A stretch of DNA of 64,000 nt from Ulva prolifera (GCA_023078555.1 CM041196.1:11426985-11490984), one strand, 5' to 3'; numbered from the stretch's first letter, positions 22,871 to 35,529 are shown. Program-made: numbers and translations. The notes: a model not told the origin generated them from the letters alone.

Positions 22871-25800
22871 ATGGTTCTTGGCGTTGACCTTGAAGCTAGC
22901 ATGCCGCCTGGAAGCAAGCAGGAGCCCGTAGCCACGCCAACGAGCGTGCAGAGCCACGCAGCGAATTCCAGACCTTCCACGGGAGTTCCCGTCGTCTTCA
23001 AGGTATGCACAACTTCCGGGACGATATTCTTTCGGGGCACCTTGTCGTAATTGTGCACTGGCCCAGCTCGAGGCTGTGGGACTGGCCAGCTAATTTGCAC
23101 ATTGCATTCGACTCGCTTGGGTGCAACGCTGGCGCAAGAATCTCTGATTAACAGCGTTTGAATTCTTTCGTGTGGTCTGCACTGCTTTCTCGCGCTGAAG
23201 GTTGGCTAAGGGTGCAAAGATATGGACCCGCACTCGAGAACAGGTAGCCAACATTCTACAAACATTGCATGTACTGTTGCAATGAAAGACGTCCATCAAC
23301 ATTCGTTTTACCTTGACTCCATACCGTCGACTTCCTGAATTTATAGAAAAACGACAACAACGAATTTCCTGCTGTCAAACAGCAGGTGAGCCAGCCTGGC
23401 CGAGAGAGATCCGCTGCATGGGGTACTGCCCGCCAGGACTTTGACTATGTCCTTCGTGGCTGCCCTGGGCTGAATCTCTCTCGCCTGAACCATGCATGAA
23501 ATTGAACGTGCCTCGTCATTCGGCGAACGATGTGATCGGGGCACAGCAATTGTTATCTCAAGACGGCTACTTCAATTAAGCCCTCGTGGGGGGGTGTACA
23601 GGTGCCTCAGCACTGTTTCTGTTCTCATCATGGCGGCGTCGCTGCTCACAGTCTCAAGTTGACAAGCCCTGTGTCTCTGCAGGATCTGTCGTACACCGTC
23701 AAGTCGGCTCAGAGCAAGAAGGAGAGTGCCCGGATCTTGAGCGGTGTTACTGGATGCTTCTCCCCCGGGCAGATGTCAGCCCTGGTGCGCAGCCACTTCG
23801 CCCCGGTGTAGCATCTGCATAGTATGCAGTGCATACCACTTCAGCGAACTGTATCAATTGCAGTAGTATGGTGATGCCGCCTCCTTGCACATCGTTCCTG
23901 GACCCGGATGCAAAGGCCTTCTTACGGGCGCGCTCCCTTGATTATCCCCCCCCAAACGACCCTTAACAGTGCGTGTTGCAGCGGAATTCCAGCGCTCAGG
24001 TAGCTGCCCGGCTGCATGCATGCTGCCATGAGCAGCAGCCGCTCAAGCCGTCTGAATCTCTGCCATGTGCACTCAATCGCCGGTGCTGCTGCAGATGGGC
24101 GCCAGTGGCTCTGGCAAGACGACTCTCCTCGACGCCATCAGCGGTGTGCCCCCGTGCTCTCTCGCTATCGGGGTATGTGGTCCCGTCAACGCAGAGTTGT
24201 CAATGTCCAATAGGATACGGCTGAGTAAATTCAGATTTGCTTTACTGTACTGCCCCCATTGGCTAGCCACGCATGTGACTCAGCTGCCACCTGTCACGAT
24301 GAACAAGTCCATCACGACCGGTGGGCGCTGAGTCCCATGCATCGCTGATCGATGCTGCCTATGAACCAATACAGCGCTCCACTCGAGGCAGATGTCAAGC
24401 ATGACAAAGGCATTGCCCGCGCTGCTGTCTCGGAGGCCTGCTGAGTCCGCACTTCAGCTCAGATCCCTCGAGCTCGAGCCACTGCACCCGGCCACTCTCC
24501 ACTTCATCCAGGCAGCTGGCTCAGCAGAGCAGTTTCCATCCGCTGCTGACCTCAAACATGCGCGAATCACTCAGCTCCTCCTCGGTAGCCCGGCCAATCA
24601 CCCCAGCTGCAAGGAGACCGATCAGGACTTGCACACGCGCAGGTCGAAAGACGCTGGGCAAGCTGGAGGGCGAGATCCGCTACGCGGGGGCCTCCCCGTC
24701 GCGGCCATTCCTGCGGCGGCACACCGGCTACGTCGAACAGGCCGACACGCTCATCGGCGTGCTGACGGTGCGCGAGATGCTGCTCTACACCGCCGAGATG
24801 AAGCGGCCGGTTGATGAGCCGCTGCAGGAGAAGCGGCGGGTTGTGGACCGCTGCATCGACGTGCTTGGGCTGGAGGGGTGCAAGGACACACGCATCGGGA
24901 ACCGCCTCACCCGGTGCGGCTCCCTGCATCCTTCTGAATATCACTGCGCTACACTGTGTGATGTCTCTATGCTTGCATCGGCCGTTCCGCCATACCTATC
25001 CTATTCTGTGAGATGGCTCGGGGGGTACCGGTGCTCCAGGTGATTCTCGCGTGTCACACTCACGCCTCTGAAATGCGGTGGAGGAGGGTTCAGTGTACGT
25101 AGGTGATGCGGTGGCGTCACATTCGAGTTGTTGGTGTGTGCAGGGGGGTTTCGGGCGGGCAAGCTAAGAGGGTGAATGTGGGGCTGGCACTGGTAGTGGA
25201 CCCGCAGGTCCTCTTCCTGGATGTGCGCCCATCCTCTCTGCACCCGTGCCGGCACGGCCATATGCATGTTTTTTGTAGGCACAAAGGACAGAGGCTGGGC
25301 ATCGAGCCGTTTCTCGGAATCCACTCGCAAATCCACTCACTCATTCATGGCACTAGGCCGGGCACGAGCGCGTACCACAGCCCTGCCGGTGATTCCAGTC
25401 AAGTATTGAAGCCCCGCGCGGAGCACAATAGCATTCCCTTTACACAACGCCACGCTCAACCGGCCTGTTGTATGTATGGCCATATGCACGAGCTGCAGCT
25501 GTTCAGGCCTCTCTGTAGCATGTCCGGCATTACATGCTTTACTTTTACTTGACATGCTGAATTTCCATATTGCAGTGCCCTGCAGTACCTGTTGATCATT
25601 GCAGCTGGTTTTGGGTTTCTAGAGTATATTGCAAGCCAAGGCAGCGGCATGCGATCAGGTCTGCTGTCGTACGCAGCATCGGCTTCTGTGCCATGGGTCT
25701 GATTCCCGGTCAACGAATCAAGGCTTCCCCAGAGGCAGCTCGGGCACGCCTGCATCCGCACGCACCTGCATGTGTCTGCATATCAGAGTTGGGTCGCTTT

Positions 25801-28604
25801 GCAACATTTCCAGGGCTACCACCCTGGAAATTAGACCTGAATATTCGGAATTGTTACATTTGATCGTGCCCGACGACCCAACGCTGCTGCATATACACAT
25901 TGCCTCTGCTTATAGGAGCCGACCTCGGGCCTGGACTCGTACACATCGAAGGAGGTGATGCTGGCGGTGCGTGACGTGGCTGACCGCGGCGTCACCGTCT
26001 GCGCCACCATCCACGCGCCCTCGCAGTTCTGCTTCAGCCTGTTTGACCGCCTCCTGGTGCTAGCGAGTGGCCAGGTGGCGTACCACGGGCCTACCGGCGA
26101 CGAGATGCTCGATTTCCTGCTACAAAGTGCGCCCCGCGGATTGAAATGTAAATGGGGTTTTTTTTTACCCCAAAATTCATATCCAAAAATTCAAACTCTA
26201 CTGCAAACCACCCATTACAATGTGCTGTGATTTTAGTTGGTGGGGCCGTCAGTGTGTGGGGCCGCACGTGCATATGATACATGTATACTGGGAGTACATT
26301 GTGGAGTGCAACACCAATATTGCTGCAGGCTGCGGGGTCGCCCCTCCGGAGGCGGTGCTAGCGCGGCACGCCACGGCGGCCGCCGGCGGCATCCGCAACG
26401 CCGCCGAGTTCCTCACCGAGCTCGTCGTGGGCGCGCAGCGGGAGGGCCGCTCGGGGGAGTACGTCGCGGCGTACGGCGCGAGCGCCATGCGCGCCCGCAT
26501 GCATGCGATCGCTGACGAAAGCTCTCAGGTACACCCCCACTGTCGCGGACAGAGATGTGGAGTGTACGTGCATACGTCCAAGTAGTGCACATGCGTAGCA
26601 TTCATCATCTGCCCGCCGCGGAGCGCAGTAGACCTACTAGTACACTTACTATTATGCTATAGCAAAGATTTGTTGTGAAGCGTGGGCTCATACGATTCTC
26701 AAATCCAATCGTGTGTATGGCCGCAGTGCAATTTGCATGCACATGTACACCACGCCGTAGGCGTTTGAATGGTCACCTCCTGCGACCGAGCCTCGCCCGC
26801 CCCCCGTCCGGACTCTCTCACCATGACCCTACGACGCATAATGCCCACGTGAAAGTGAACCGTCATCGGTGCCACTCCCAAGTGACGATCTGTGTCTACT
26901 GCCATTCAGGTCAAGTCAGAGGAAGCGGCCGCGCTCGTCGCCGGTGGCGGCGGCGGCGCCGCGGTGACGCCGTGGTGGAAGGGCGTCGCGACGCTGGTGA
27001 GGTACCGCACCGTGCGCAACCACTGCGACCCGGACTTCCTGCTGCAGCGCTTCTCCGACAAGATCATCTTCTCGATCCTGATGGCGACGCTCTACCGCGG
27101 TGTCGGCTCGGACCTCATGGAGACAAACTACATCAACATCGCGGCGGTGCTCTTCATGTGGACGGCGATGCCCGCGTACGCCCCCCCCCCCCCCCCGCCC
27201 CCCGCCCTGTATGTAAAAGTATGTGCCGCGCCAGCTGTATTGCGCCGCTGTGCGTATGGTTCTACCCAGCTCCTCTCCAGTAATACCCGGAAAGCACATC
27301 ACCACACATCCCCCCCCCCCAAACCCTTACACAACACCAGCTGTAACGCTCGCCACCCCCATCCTGTCGTGCAGCTTCACGGCGACCTCATTCGTCCCAG
27401 AGCTCTTCCTCGAGCGGCCGCTGTACGTGCGCGAGCGCGCCGACGGCCTCTACCTGCCCATCACCTACCTCATCGCGAAGATCATCGACGAGCTCGCGGC
27501 GCTCCTGCTATCGTCCGCCCTCTTCTCGGCGCTCGTCTTCTACGTCATCGAGCTGCAGGGCAGCTTCCTCGTCTTCTGGTTCACATACCTCGTGACTCTT
27601 GCGACCGGGCTGATGCTTGGGTACCTCGTCGCGGTGCTGTCGCCGACGATGGACTTTGCGAATGCCGCGCTGCCGGCGTACGTGGTGCGCCTCCGGGGGC
27701 AGTGTTGGGCCTTCCCGCGTGCACACTTCTCAAAACGACCATGTTTGCAAAGCGGATCGGCTGATTCTAGACTTTCATGCTTAGAATTGTGCCATGTGGT
27801 CATGTCCGACGTCTCAAGCACGGTTCAGGAGCTACTCCCTCCTATTGATTGCAATTTGCCGCGGCTGCAGTGTTGCTCGACTGTCGCCTCGTTGATACAC
27901 CGGCACGTGCTGCTCGGCCTTTGAAGGGTGCAAGCGAGATATGCCACACTGACGTTGCGATGATAGTGGGTGATTGGCGATCGTACACTGCTGGCGGATC
28001 TGCGATGGAAGCAGGTCTGCGTGGCGTGGCGCTGAGTGTTTGCTGCGGGCGACGTTGCATTGCGGACATTCACGCCTGGCGGGGTCAATGGGCTTTCACT
28101 GAACACATGCACACACGTGCCGCCCGGTGCAGTGCTTCAGAGACTGTGGAAGTGTACTGCCAACAAAGCGCACGCATTCTCCCCAGAGCACTCCTGATCA
28201 CGGTACGGACGTGCAGTGCTGCAGCAGGCATGCACCGTATTGCTCCCGGAAAATCGAGGTATTTCCCTATGTGCCCTCCTGAAAATTCCTCCCATGTGCA
28301 GGCGTCGCTGCTCTTCTTCACGGGCTTCGTGCTCCGCTTCGAAAACATGCCGGGCTACTGGAAGTGGTTCTCCTACCTCAACTTCATGCGCTACTGCTGG
28401 GGCGCCCACATGATCAACGTGTTCAAGGACGTGAAGGCCGGCGACGGCACCGTGCCGCAGATTAGCGGGCAGCCGGTGCTGGAGTACTTTGACCTGGCTG
28501 GGGAGAGTATGTGGGGGTACATCGGGTACGAGAGTTTGTTCGGGGCAGTGTTCTTTGTGGCTACTTGGGCGGCGCTCCAGTTCAGGAGCTTCGCGAAGCG
28601 GTAA
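22871..28604 (+). CDS. ABCG (WHITE-type) half-transporter, gene A
   Basis: Ten exons: 22871-23002, 23683-23784, 24095-24143, 24643-24913, 25144-25222, 25916-26126, 26329-26528, 26910-27175, 27375-27684 and 28302-28604. They sum to 1923 nt (640 residues), and every junction keeps phase. The nucleotide-binding domain comes first: Walker A GASGSGKT (about residues 80-87), Q-loop in GYVEQ (about 127), signature VSGGQ (187-191), Walker B LFLDE (208-212; an intron splits D and E) and switch His in ATIHAPS (about 244). The C-terminal half has about six hydrophobic helices of the ABC2 membrane type, for example LALLLSS-like and FLVFWFTYLV segments. Domain order and length match ABCG half-transporters, which dimerise to export lipids or other hydrophobic compounds; the substrate is unknown. 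The ATG at 22871 is supported by an equal-length first exon in paralogue B. Intron 5 contains a LINE-B fragment and a hAT MITE. Confidence 0.93.
25256..25488 (-). mobile_element. LINE-B fragment in intron 5 of gene A
   Basis: Direct repeats GGCCATATGCA (25256-25266 and 25478-25488) flank 211 bp. The insert is in minus orientation. It contains the C-terminal codons LSVALCKGNA … GLQ and a tail beginning near ACAAAGGACAGAGGC. The same intron of paralogue B, near 50850-50866, has the uninterrupted target (rc GGCACGGCCATGTGCATG). The insertion therefore happened after the duplication. Confidence 0.87.
25776..25894. mobile_element. hAT-type MITE in intron 5 of gene A
   Basis: The 103-bp element (25784-25886) has termini CAGAGTTGGGTCG and CGACCCAACGCTG. 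It is flanked by identical 8-bp repeats CTGCATAT (25776-25783 and 25887-25894). It ends about 29 bp before exon 6, so it supplies sequence near the acceptor. Confidence 0.9.
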
Positions 28605-30104
28605 TGGGTCACCGTGAGGTGTTTTGTGATAGGTCGCCGGGAGTGGGACCCAGATTGAAGTACCGTCTGAGTCCAGAGTGGTGTGTGTATCACGCCGTCG
28701 GCGGGGCAAGCTTGAGTTAGTGTAGATGTATGACAAAATTAAGTTCTGTGCTTCGGGACAGTCGTGAACGAGAGAAGCTTCGCATGTCATCTGCAGAGTT
28801 ATGTGCACAACGACGAGAGTGGTCCACCACACTTTGGCTGTTTTTGGGTCTGCATACCTGGAAAAACTGCCTGAAGCTTCAAAACAACCCCATTCTCTGC
28901 ACCGGTGCGAAATCAGTGGAGGGCCTCTGACCTCTGCTTACCAATGCGACGAGCAGTGCTCAGAAAACTGTGGCGGAACTGGTCTCGCGTCTGTTGGCAC
29001 TGGTGTCTGTTGCATTCACGGCTCTGTCTGGTGCTCATGGCACCAGCTGCCCCAACACAATTTCGGTTAGCTAACATCGACCATGCTGGATGTCTTGATG
29101 TCATTTGCAACCGCCCAAGCCGACATTTGCTGTGGCACAGCAAGGTGGCAAGCTGTGGCTACATGTGCAGATGCAGCATGAATGGTTCAAAAGAATGTTT
29201 CAATTTCTGCTTTGTGTATGCATGCCGGCAGGCGCATGTGTGCAAATCTCGACGGATGAAGGATCGTCAGCTGCAGATTGCACGCAGAGACTTTGTGTGG
29301 TATGATTGGACCTGTTCTGCGGGATCTCAGGATGCGTTGCGTCGTCTTGCACCTGACTCATCTGGCTTGCTTGCCCTCTTCTGTGTCGCTGAGCTGAGGC
29401 ATACGCCTGCCCGAAATGGAGCGATCGTCAGCAATGAAACAATTGACCGTCGTCGATAGTAATTTCTGTTACATTGTCGTGAGCTGTATTTGCGACGTTG
29501 CGGCTGTCTCCTCTCACTTCGCCGGACTGCAGCCACAGCACAGTGGGAGTACACATGCCAGGATAAGCTGGTGCAGGTGCGTCTGAAATGCTTGACGCTC
29601 TGTGTGGAAACTGCTGTGGCATCACGCTACGTGCTGCTTCGTGCTCGAGCATTCCTCAATTCCGCTGATGATGATGGCCTGGTCAAATCGCCTGGCCTCG
29701 CATCGCAATAATAGCCCCAACGAGCCCTTGAAGTAGGCATGGCGTCATCATAGTATCCACTTATTCGGCTGCGTGATATTCAGCGGTGTCTGTCTGTGAG
29801 GACGTTCAGTCTTGTGTGTCGCCTCTCATCACATTCGCGCGACCGAACGCGCGTATACTTCAAGTAGAGTGTAATGGCATGTCATATAAGAGAGCTGCAG
29901 CCGGCTCATCAGGCCGATTCAAGGTTGCTCGATCTGTTTGACGAGGTCTGAGGTCTGGTCTAGGGCTAGCGAAGTATGCAGTATTTGTGTGCTAGAGGAC
30001 CGGCCATCATGCGCCGTCTCTCCAGACAGGCAGCAGACAACCACTTCGAGAAATCGGCACTGCGGAAATGCACTCATTTACTCACAGTCTACATTACTCC
30101 TAGT
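28605..30104. other. 3' flanks between gene A and gene C
   Basis: This is the convergent intergenic space between the ABCG and VWA genes. It is homologous to 45.0-47.1 kb in the other arm; for example 29.50-29.70 kb matches the reverse of 45.93-46.18 kb. Both sides carry a short conserved frame (LVQVRLKCLT / LVQVQLKYLT), but no exon chain was found. The empty site for the 45.58-kb MITE is near 29943-29958. Confidence 0.5.
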
Positions 30105-32677
30105 CTACATCATCCCACACAGTCTACATCTCACTTCAGCCTGGACGCCACGTGGTCCACACTCTGCCTCGAGCTCCAGGCGCACTGGAGTAAGGTCAAA
30201 CACGCTTGCATGTACATTCGAGCCCTTGCCTTCACAGCGCTCCTCAGCCTCCAGCCACAAAACGTTTCCATAGTGTACAAATATGGAGACCCTTGCTGAC
30301 CTCGCCACAAGAGGTAGCACTAGCAAAGATTGGGAAGCATTGCATCCGTTGTCACCGCCAGAAATCTCAGCCGCGAGGCAGCCGATGATCCCCGGGTCCG
30401 TCTTGTCGGGGTCGGTGGGGCAGCCGTCGTCGCAGTCAAGCACGGTGCCGCCGTTTGTGTCTGCAGCACCACCAATTGAACTTAAACGTGCACGGGTGTG
30501 AACTACTCGGAGTCTCAACAAACACCGCTCGGGAGTCTCTCCCAGACCTCTGAGCTTCCACACATCGATGGCATGAAGGCACCCGCATGCCACTACATGC
30601 ATGATGCTGGTGCCACACACACGTGCACGCATGCTGGGCCCGCTGGCGAGTACTGTCGGCATCAGGTCTACCTCCTGCAATCCATGGCGAGAGCTCCAGG
30701 TGTTGCACCCACTGCCAACGGCCCAACTGCTGACTGCCTTACTCCGAGTCAAGCTGAGTCATGCTTGTCAAGCACATCCATAATTATTCATTTGTACTTG
30801 TATTCAAGACACAGCGCACCCACGTCGATGATGGTATCTTCCAGAGGCATCGCAATTAAGTTGAACGCCTGCGCTTCGAACACAAGGATCGGTTGGCTCG
30901 CGATCTCACTCATCGTCGCGGCCGGAATGGCGGTTCCAATGGGAACTCCAATGACGGTGACTGGGAAGTCCAGGTTCGCCATGGTCGAGTCCTTCAGGGC
31001 CTGTGCCACGGCAGTCAGCGTAGACGCGGCGTCGGAGGAGACGCCGTCCATCAAGACAATCGCGATTGCCGAGTACACGGGGTCTGTGATCACGGAGGAT
31101 TGAGTCGCCATGTCCGCGAGCCCGGCGGCGACATTGGAGGCCTGGTTGCCGAAGTCTGACTGGAACATGCGGACCTGGAACTTCAACCAGGCCTAGGTAA
31201 GCAGTGCACACGTTGGGATGCCGTTTCGGATTGATTAGAGAAAATCTGAGGACTGTGGTATGATGTCTGGATGGCAGCACAGAATCTGCTGCGCAGCGAC
31301 CCGACACTGCCGCAGATCATGGCAGCGGGTCGAGGCACTCTGGTTGGTGGCCGATCGGTCAAACTCAAGTTGTATGATTGGTGCCGCACACTCGAAAGTA
31401 CAGGGGCCAAGCAGGCGGTATGGGGTGGCCAAGGTGCTATGAAGCTGCTGCCACTGTGTATTTGGTGCACAAGCACAACAGCTACCACATGCATGGCATG
31501 TACGCTCATCGTGGCGGACTCCCCTCGGGTCGGTCGAGTCGCCGAGGCCGGTGCCGAAGAGGTTGGCGTAGAAGAGGCTGGGGTTGGTGTCGTTGTCTGA
31601 AGAGACCTGGTCGATCGAGTCTGCGATCTGCAGGGCGAACAGCACGCGTCACATCTGTGGAGCTCAATTGATACGACGCTCTGATCACATGTGCAGGAGT
31701 ACATGCTGGCGGAGTCAATGTGACATGAATAAGGGAAGTGAAACGTGCGATGGCGGGGACAGGTGCGCTGCGGGAGCAGCAAGCTCTACAAGGCAGCTCC
31801 AACATATGTGCATGATGGCAGTCTGCAAATGTGAGGTTAGAGCCTGAGTTGTAATAGTTGTATTATAATATATTGTATACCGGCACCGACCCTCCAAAAC
31901 ACAACGCCATGATGCCATAGGGGTCGCTGGCCGCTTTGTCACCAGGGCTGCACTATGGAGAAGTTGTTAAGGCAGTTACTAACTAATAGTATTAGGGCAG
32001 TTCACCCATGCATGCATGCTGGCAACGACGTCGACGGCATGCGACAGGAGCCCGCTGTGGCAGCTGCAGGGCGGTCACCAGGGCACGGTTGTTGTGGCCG
32101 CTAGCAGGTCTGGGCGCACAGCATTCTTGATCTCCGTCATCTCGTCCGCATCGACGCTGCCAGAGCCGTCCAGGACGAACCCGACCGCCATGCCTCCATT
32201 GCACCTCAGGCGGACCCCCGCCGCCTGGACCAGGCACTCCACCGGCTCGCTGCCGTTGTCGATGATCGCAAGGACAGTGGCAGGTGCGTATAGCCCAGCG
32301 GGCCCAGGGGCGGCATCACCTCCGTCGAGTACAGCGTCAACGATATCAGCTGCAACGTCAGTGAGACTGCCGTCCATGGCCACTTCGACTTCAACTACGA
32401 AGAATTTGTCATCGTCTCTGGCATCTGCAATGGACTCCTCGCGATCGGCGGGCTCCAGATCAAGTGTGGCAGCGATGATGGTATCCTCTGTGGGGGGATT
32501 CAGGTTCGTTCCAACTGCACGTTAACGTGCAGTTGGAGCCCGTCTCAAATTTGGGCGGATGAATTCGGGTGGAAAGCATGTTGTAGGCAGAATCAGCGAT
32601 GCGTCGTCAGGGTCCGCATCGGCGTCTGCGCGGACCGGCGCTGTCAGTGTGGTCAGGGTAATTATAAGCAGCAGCAT
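30105..32677 (-). pseudogene. VWA-domain protein, gene C (probable pseudogene)
   Basis: Minus-strand exons correspond to gene D: 32677-32120, 31627-31520, 31174-30820 and 30460-30105, with GTGCGC, GTCCGC and GTGCGC donors and conserved phases. Exon 1 starts with a signal peptide (MLLLIITLTTLTAPVRA), then an acidic segment and the MIDAS motif DGSGS in FVLDGSGSVD. Exons 2-3 carry the rest of one VWA domain (VLMDGVSSD, VTVIGVPIG). Exon 4 is a thrombospondin type 3-like DxDDGCPTDP segment. Signs of decay: an in-frame TAA at 32524-32522 in the middle of a perfect palindrome, loss of the upstream ATG context used by D, and a deletion that fuses the first Ca-binding motif to 3' flank, removing the second VWA domain. 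Exon 1 keeps about 330 bp that D lacks. If the stop is bypassed it would still be a secreted one-VWA protein. Confidence 0.72.
32510..32537. repeat. 28-bp perfect palindrome carrying the in-frame stop of gene C
   Basis: TCCAACTGCAC, GTTAAC and GTGCAGTTGGA form an uninterrupted 28-bp palindrome. Read in the frame of gene C it contributes GCA CGT TAA. The frames before and after it agree, so the palindrome alone breaks the reading frame. Confidence 0.9.
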
Positions 32678-34040
32678 GCTGCGCAGCCCGAGGAGGGGTG
32701 CCGCGCTGCGCCATATGGCGTGAAAAGGGGCGGGCGGTGTTGATAGGCTGCGCCACGCCGGGCGGAGCTATTGGCACCGGTGCGGCCTGTCATTGCTTTG
32801 AACATATCTAAGTTCTTTCCTGCAACCATAGTGGCAGTCGGGAACAGCGATGGGATGCGATTGAGCGGCATGCCATGCGTGAGTTGACCACTGGCAGCGG
32901 TCCCGTAGGCTGGAGATTCTGCAAGCATGCTGATTCACAGGGTGCGACAGGCCTAGGGTGCGGCATGTACACGACAGACGTCATGCATACTACCCATGCA
33001 TCATGATGTGAACGTCCCGTCATATGCATGCATCCCATCATGATCACTGATCGTGGCACCCATCAAATGGCATGCAGTGACTGCTGCAACTAGCTGTCAC
33101 TGCACTGCATCTGGCAGATGCTGAGAACGAAGCCCACTTAATCCACCACCTCCGGCCATGCATGTAGAGACACACCATCAGGATGCACACAGATCTATAT
33201 TATAAGTTCACTTTACACCCCGACTGCAGGCCAAATAGCAAAATTGCTGGCTACAAGTGTAGCCACTGAAACAGAATGCTACATGAAACTTTGAATCAAT
33301 TCAGATCAATGAAATGGGCATGTTGCAGCCACTGCAGCATCACTGATGGCATGATCTCAGTTCTCGAGAAGGAACTGGCACGTTGCCGTCTCCTGGACCA
33401 CCTCCCGGACCACGGTGCAGGTCGAAATGCATGGATTTATCCAGGAGGATGTGAATCCACCGCAACTTTGGACATTGTAATGTTTGGACCGTCCAACATG
33501 CGCTACTAGTAGTGGCAGGCTGTCCAACCATGATGCTTTACATCAGAGTATATCGATATACTGTGATATCACAGTGAAAGCATGCCAGTGCCACCCAGTG
33601 CCCGAGTGCCACTGCGCAGTGAGCAATGCCTGAGTGAGCTCGCTTCGATCGTAGTGCCGAAGTGGCCCCAAGTGATACGAAGTGACATATGCCAGTGCTT
33701 GGTATGATAACCATTGCGTGATGTTATGTACGTACCATGGCCATGTGTGTGTGCCATGGCACACACATGGCTATAGCCATAGGGAAACTTTGAAAGGCGA
33801 ACCGCGTGCGAACCGTGTTTGAATTCAGCACACACCGGTAACGTTTACTAGCTTAGCAAGCTCTACTGCTTTCAGGCTGGCTGGCCTGGATACTAGTAGT
33901 AGGCGCCTAGTAGGCGCATACTGAGTATGATCAGCAGGACTCGGAGCACCATGGTCAGCAGTGCAGAACATGGCTTGGACTTGAGGACCAACTGGCGTAG
34001 CGCTGGAAAGTTGCAATGTATGATACAGCCTGGTACGTAC
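32678..34040. other. 5' flank of gene C, no gene seen
   Basis: The first 200 bp match the reverse of 40.07-40.25 kb (5' region of gene D). Beyond that only short frames occur. A palindrome-rich patch (GCCATGTGTGTG-type arms) lies near 33740-33772, with a smaller one at 33548-33573. Confidence 0.45.
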
Positions 34041-34140
34041 AGCCCGGCTCTGAGAGTATTACAAAAGAGTGAACGGGAGAAAACGAACACTGAAACCGAA
34101 TCTCACTGAAACCGAATCTCAGCCCGGCTGTGAGAGTGCT
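34041..34140 (-). mobile_element. short LINE-A tail with about 20-bp target duplication
   Basis: AGCCCGGCTCTGAGAGTATT (34041-34060) and AGCCCGGCTGTGAGAGTGCT (34121-34140) match at 17 of 20 positions. They flank about 60 bp of LINE-A tail in minus orientation (ACAAAAGAGTGAACGGG …). The tail contains a tandem double of CTGAAACCGAATCTCA. Confidence 0.8.
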
Positions 34141-34178
34141 CATGAGGGGGCGCCCTCCCTGCGCAGCATCGGTGCACA

Positions 34179-34299
34179 CCTTTGTCCACACTTCTGTAGT
34201 TTACAAAAGAGTGAACGGGAGAAAGCTAACCGAATCTCACTGAAACCGAATCTCATCCGAATCAACAGCGACATCCCCTTTGTCCACACTTCTGTAGTT
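34179..34299 (-). mobile_element. 75-bp LINE-A tail with 23-bp target duplication
   Basis: Identical 23-bp repeats (34179-34201 and 34277-34299; core CTTTGTCCACACTTCTGTAG) flank 75 bp of minus-oriented LINE-A tail. The reverse of about 38.95 kb (TGCACACCTTTGTCCA) shows the target without insertion. Confidence 0.9.
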
Positions 34300-34369
34300 C
34301 CTTTGTCGACAAACGGACGTCCACCGGCCATATGCCACTGTCTCTAGCACTGCAGCTGCACTGCAGAGA

Positions 34370-34790
34370 GGATTGGCCCGTACATATATACGCTGCAAAG
34401 GATTCGTGCTTCGCGCCGTCCTGCCCGTCGACGCGAAGCAGCCATATGGGCGCTCCCTGCGATCCTCGCGGCGCGCACACGTGTGCACGCTGTTTGGTGC
34501 TCGTGCGCGCACACGATATATCACTGTATCACGACGCTGCTTTGCCGGTCAATCTTCTGTCACAACGCTATATATATCATATCCTCCCGGCCATATCTGC
34601 GAAGGCTCACATGTGTGGAATCGCGTGCAGACATACGTGCGCAGCGAGCCGAATTCGTTCGAACGACAGGCTGTGGACATGTGACATGTCCGGATCGGAT
34701 GCTGTTACAAAATGGATGTACGGGATACCGCGGCCGCGTTCGTGCTCCCGACGTCAATCATGATTAACGCGGCGTCGCGTCGAAGTCTGG
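34370..34790 (+). repeat. inner pair of the inverted duplication (left copy)
   Basis: This segment aligns with the reverse complement of about 38.42-38.80 kb (shared GTACATATATACGCTGCA, GCACACGATATATCACTGTA). Both contain a similar short frame (MxRTYIRC …), not recognised as a gene. It places the axis of the inverted duplication near 36.5 kb. Confidence 0.75.
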
Positions 34791-35056
34791 CCATGGGCTT
34801 GTCATCCCTCGTGAGCAAGGGTTGCGGTACGATGCGGGCCTGGAGGACGTCAACCTGTGGCGTTGGTTTAATATGGCCTGGAGGACGCGATCCCGCCGGA
34901 CTGAGGTGTGTGTATGTTGATGCTTTTTACAAAAGAGTGAACGGGAGAAGACAAACCCCCAAACCGAATATCATCCGAATTAGCAACATGTCTTGCTGTT
35001 GATTCGGATGAGATTCGATTTCAGTGTTTGTTTTCTCCCGTTCACTCTTTTGTAAC
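34790..35056 (+). mobile_element. LINE-A 3' end with an inverted second tail (hairpin)
   Basis: A 5'-truncated plus LINE-A copy (GLVIPREQGLRYDAG-like codons, partly duplicated, then a stop) is followed by a minus-oriented LINE-A tail (34926-34985) and then its own plus-oriented tail (34996-35056). The two tails are inverted, each about 60 bp, separated by about 10 bp. A transcript would fold into a long hairpin. Confidence 0.78.
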
Positions 35057-35289
35057 AACAATTGTAACCATGGGATTGTGCTTCGTGCGCAGCTGCCAAT
35101 GGGCACTTCCAGATACGAAGACAGAGACATACATATGAAGAAAAGCATACTCAACTTTTCTTTCAGCCAAGTTTAAAGCACGAAGAGCACACGTGTGCGC
35201 GCACCTCATGATCATCACCGCCACGCTGTAGTCTGGGCCAGGGCCGGGGTGCACCATGCGACAGGGTGCATGGCGTGAGAGATACAAAT
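35057..35289. other. no gene seen
   Basis: Short spacer between LINE fragments without recognisable features. Confidence 0.4.
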
Positions 35290-35363
35290 ATATAGAGTAC
35301 TAGTGGCTCAGTGTTTGTCTTCTTCCGTTCACGCTTGGGTAACTAACATATAGAGTGGCTCAG
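35290..35363 (+). mobile_element. about 36-bp LINE-A tail insertion
   Basis: ATATAGAGT(ACTAGT)GGCTCAG (35290-35311) and ATATAGAGTGGCTCAG (35348-35363) flank 36 bp resembling a diverged plus-oriented LINE-A tail (TGTTTGTCTTCTTCCGTTCA). The duplication differs by a 6-bp indel. Confidence 0.6.
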
Positions 35364-35529
35364 ATGGCGGAAGTGCTGTGAGCTTAAGCTACATCCTGAT
35401 CCAGCCATGCGTATGAACATCGTTTTGATGGAACACATGCACAGTCACCCATGGATTGCGAAGGCAGGCATGATATACCTGGCAACTTGGCAGCTAAAGT
35501 TGAAGCTTGCGTGTGCGTGTGTGCGCCGC

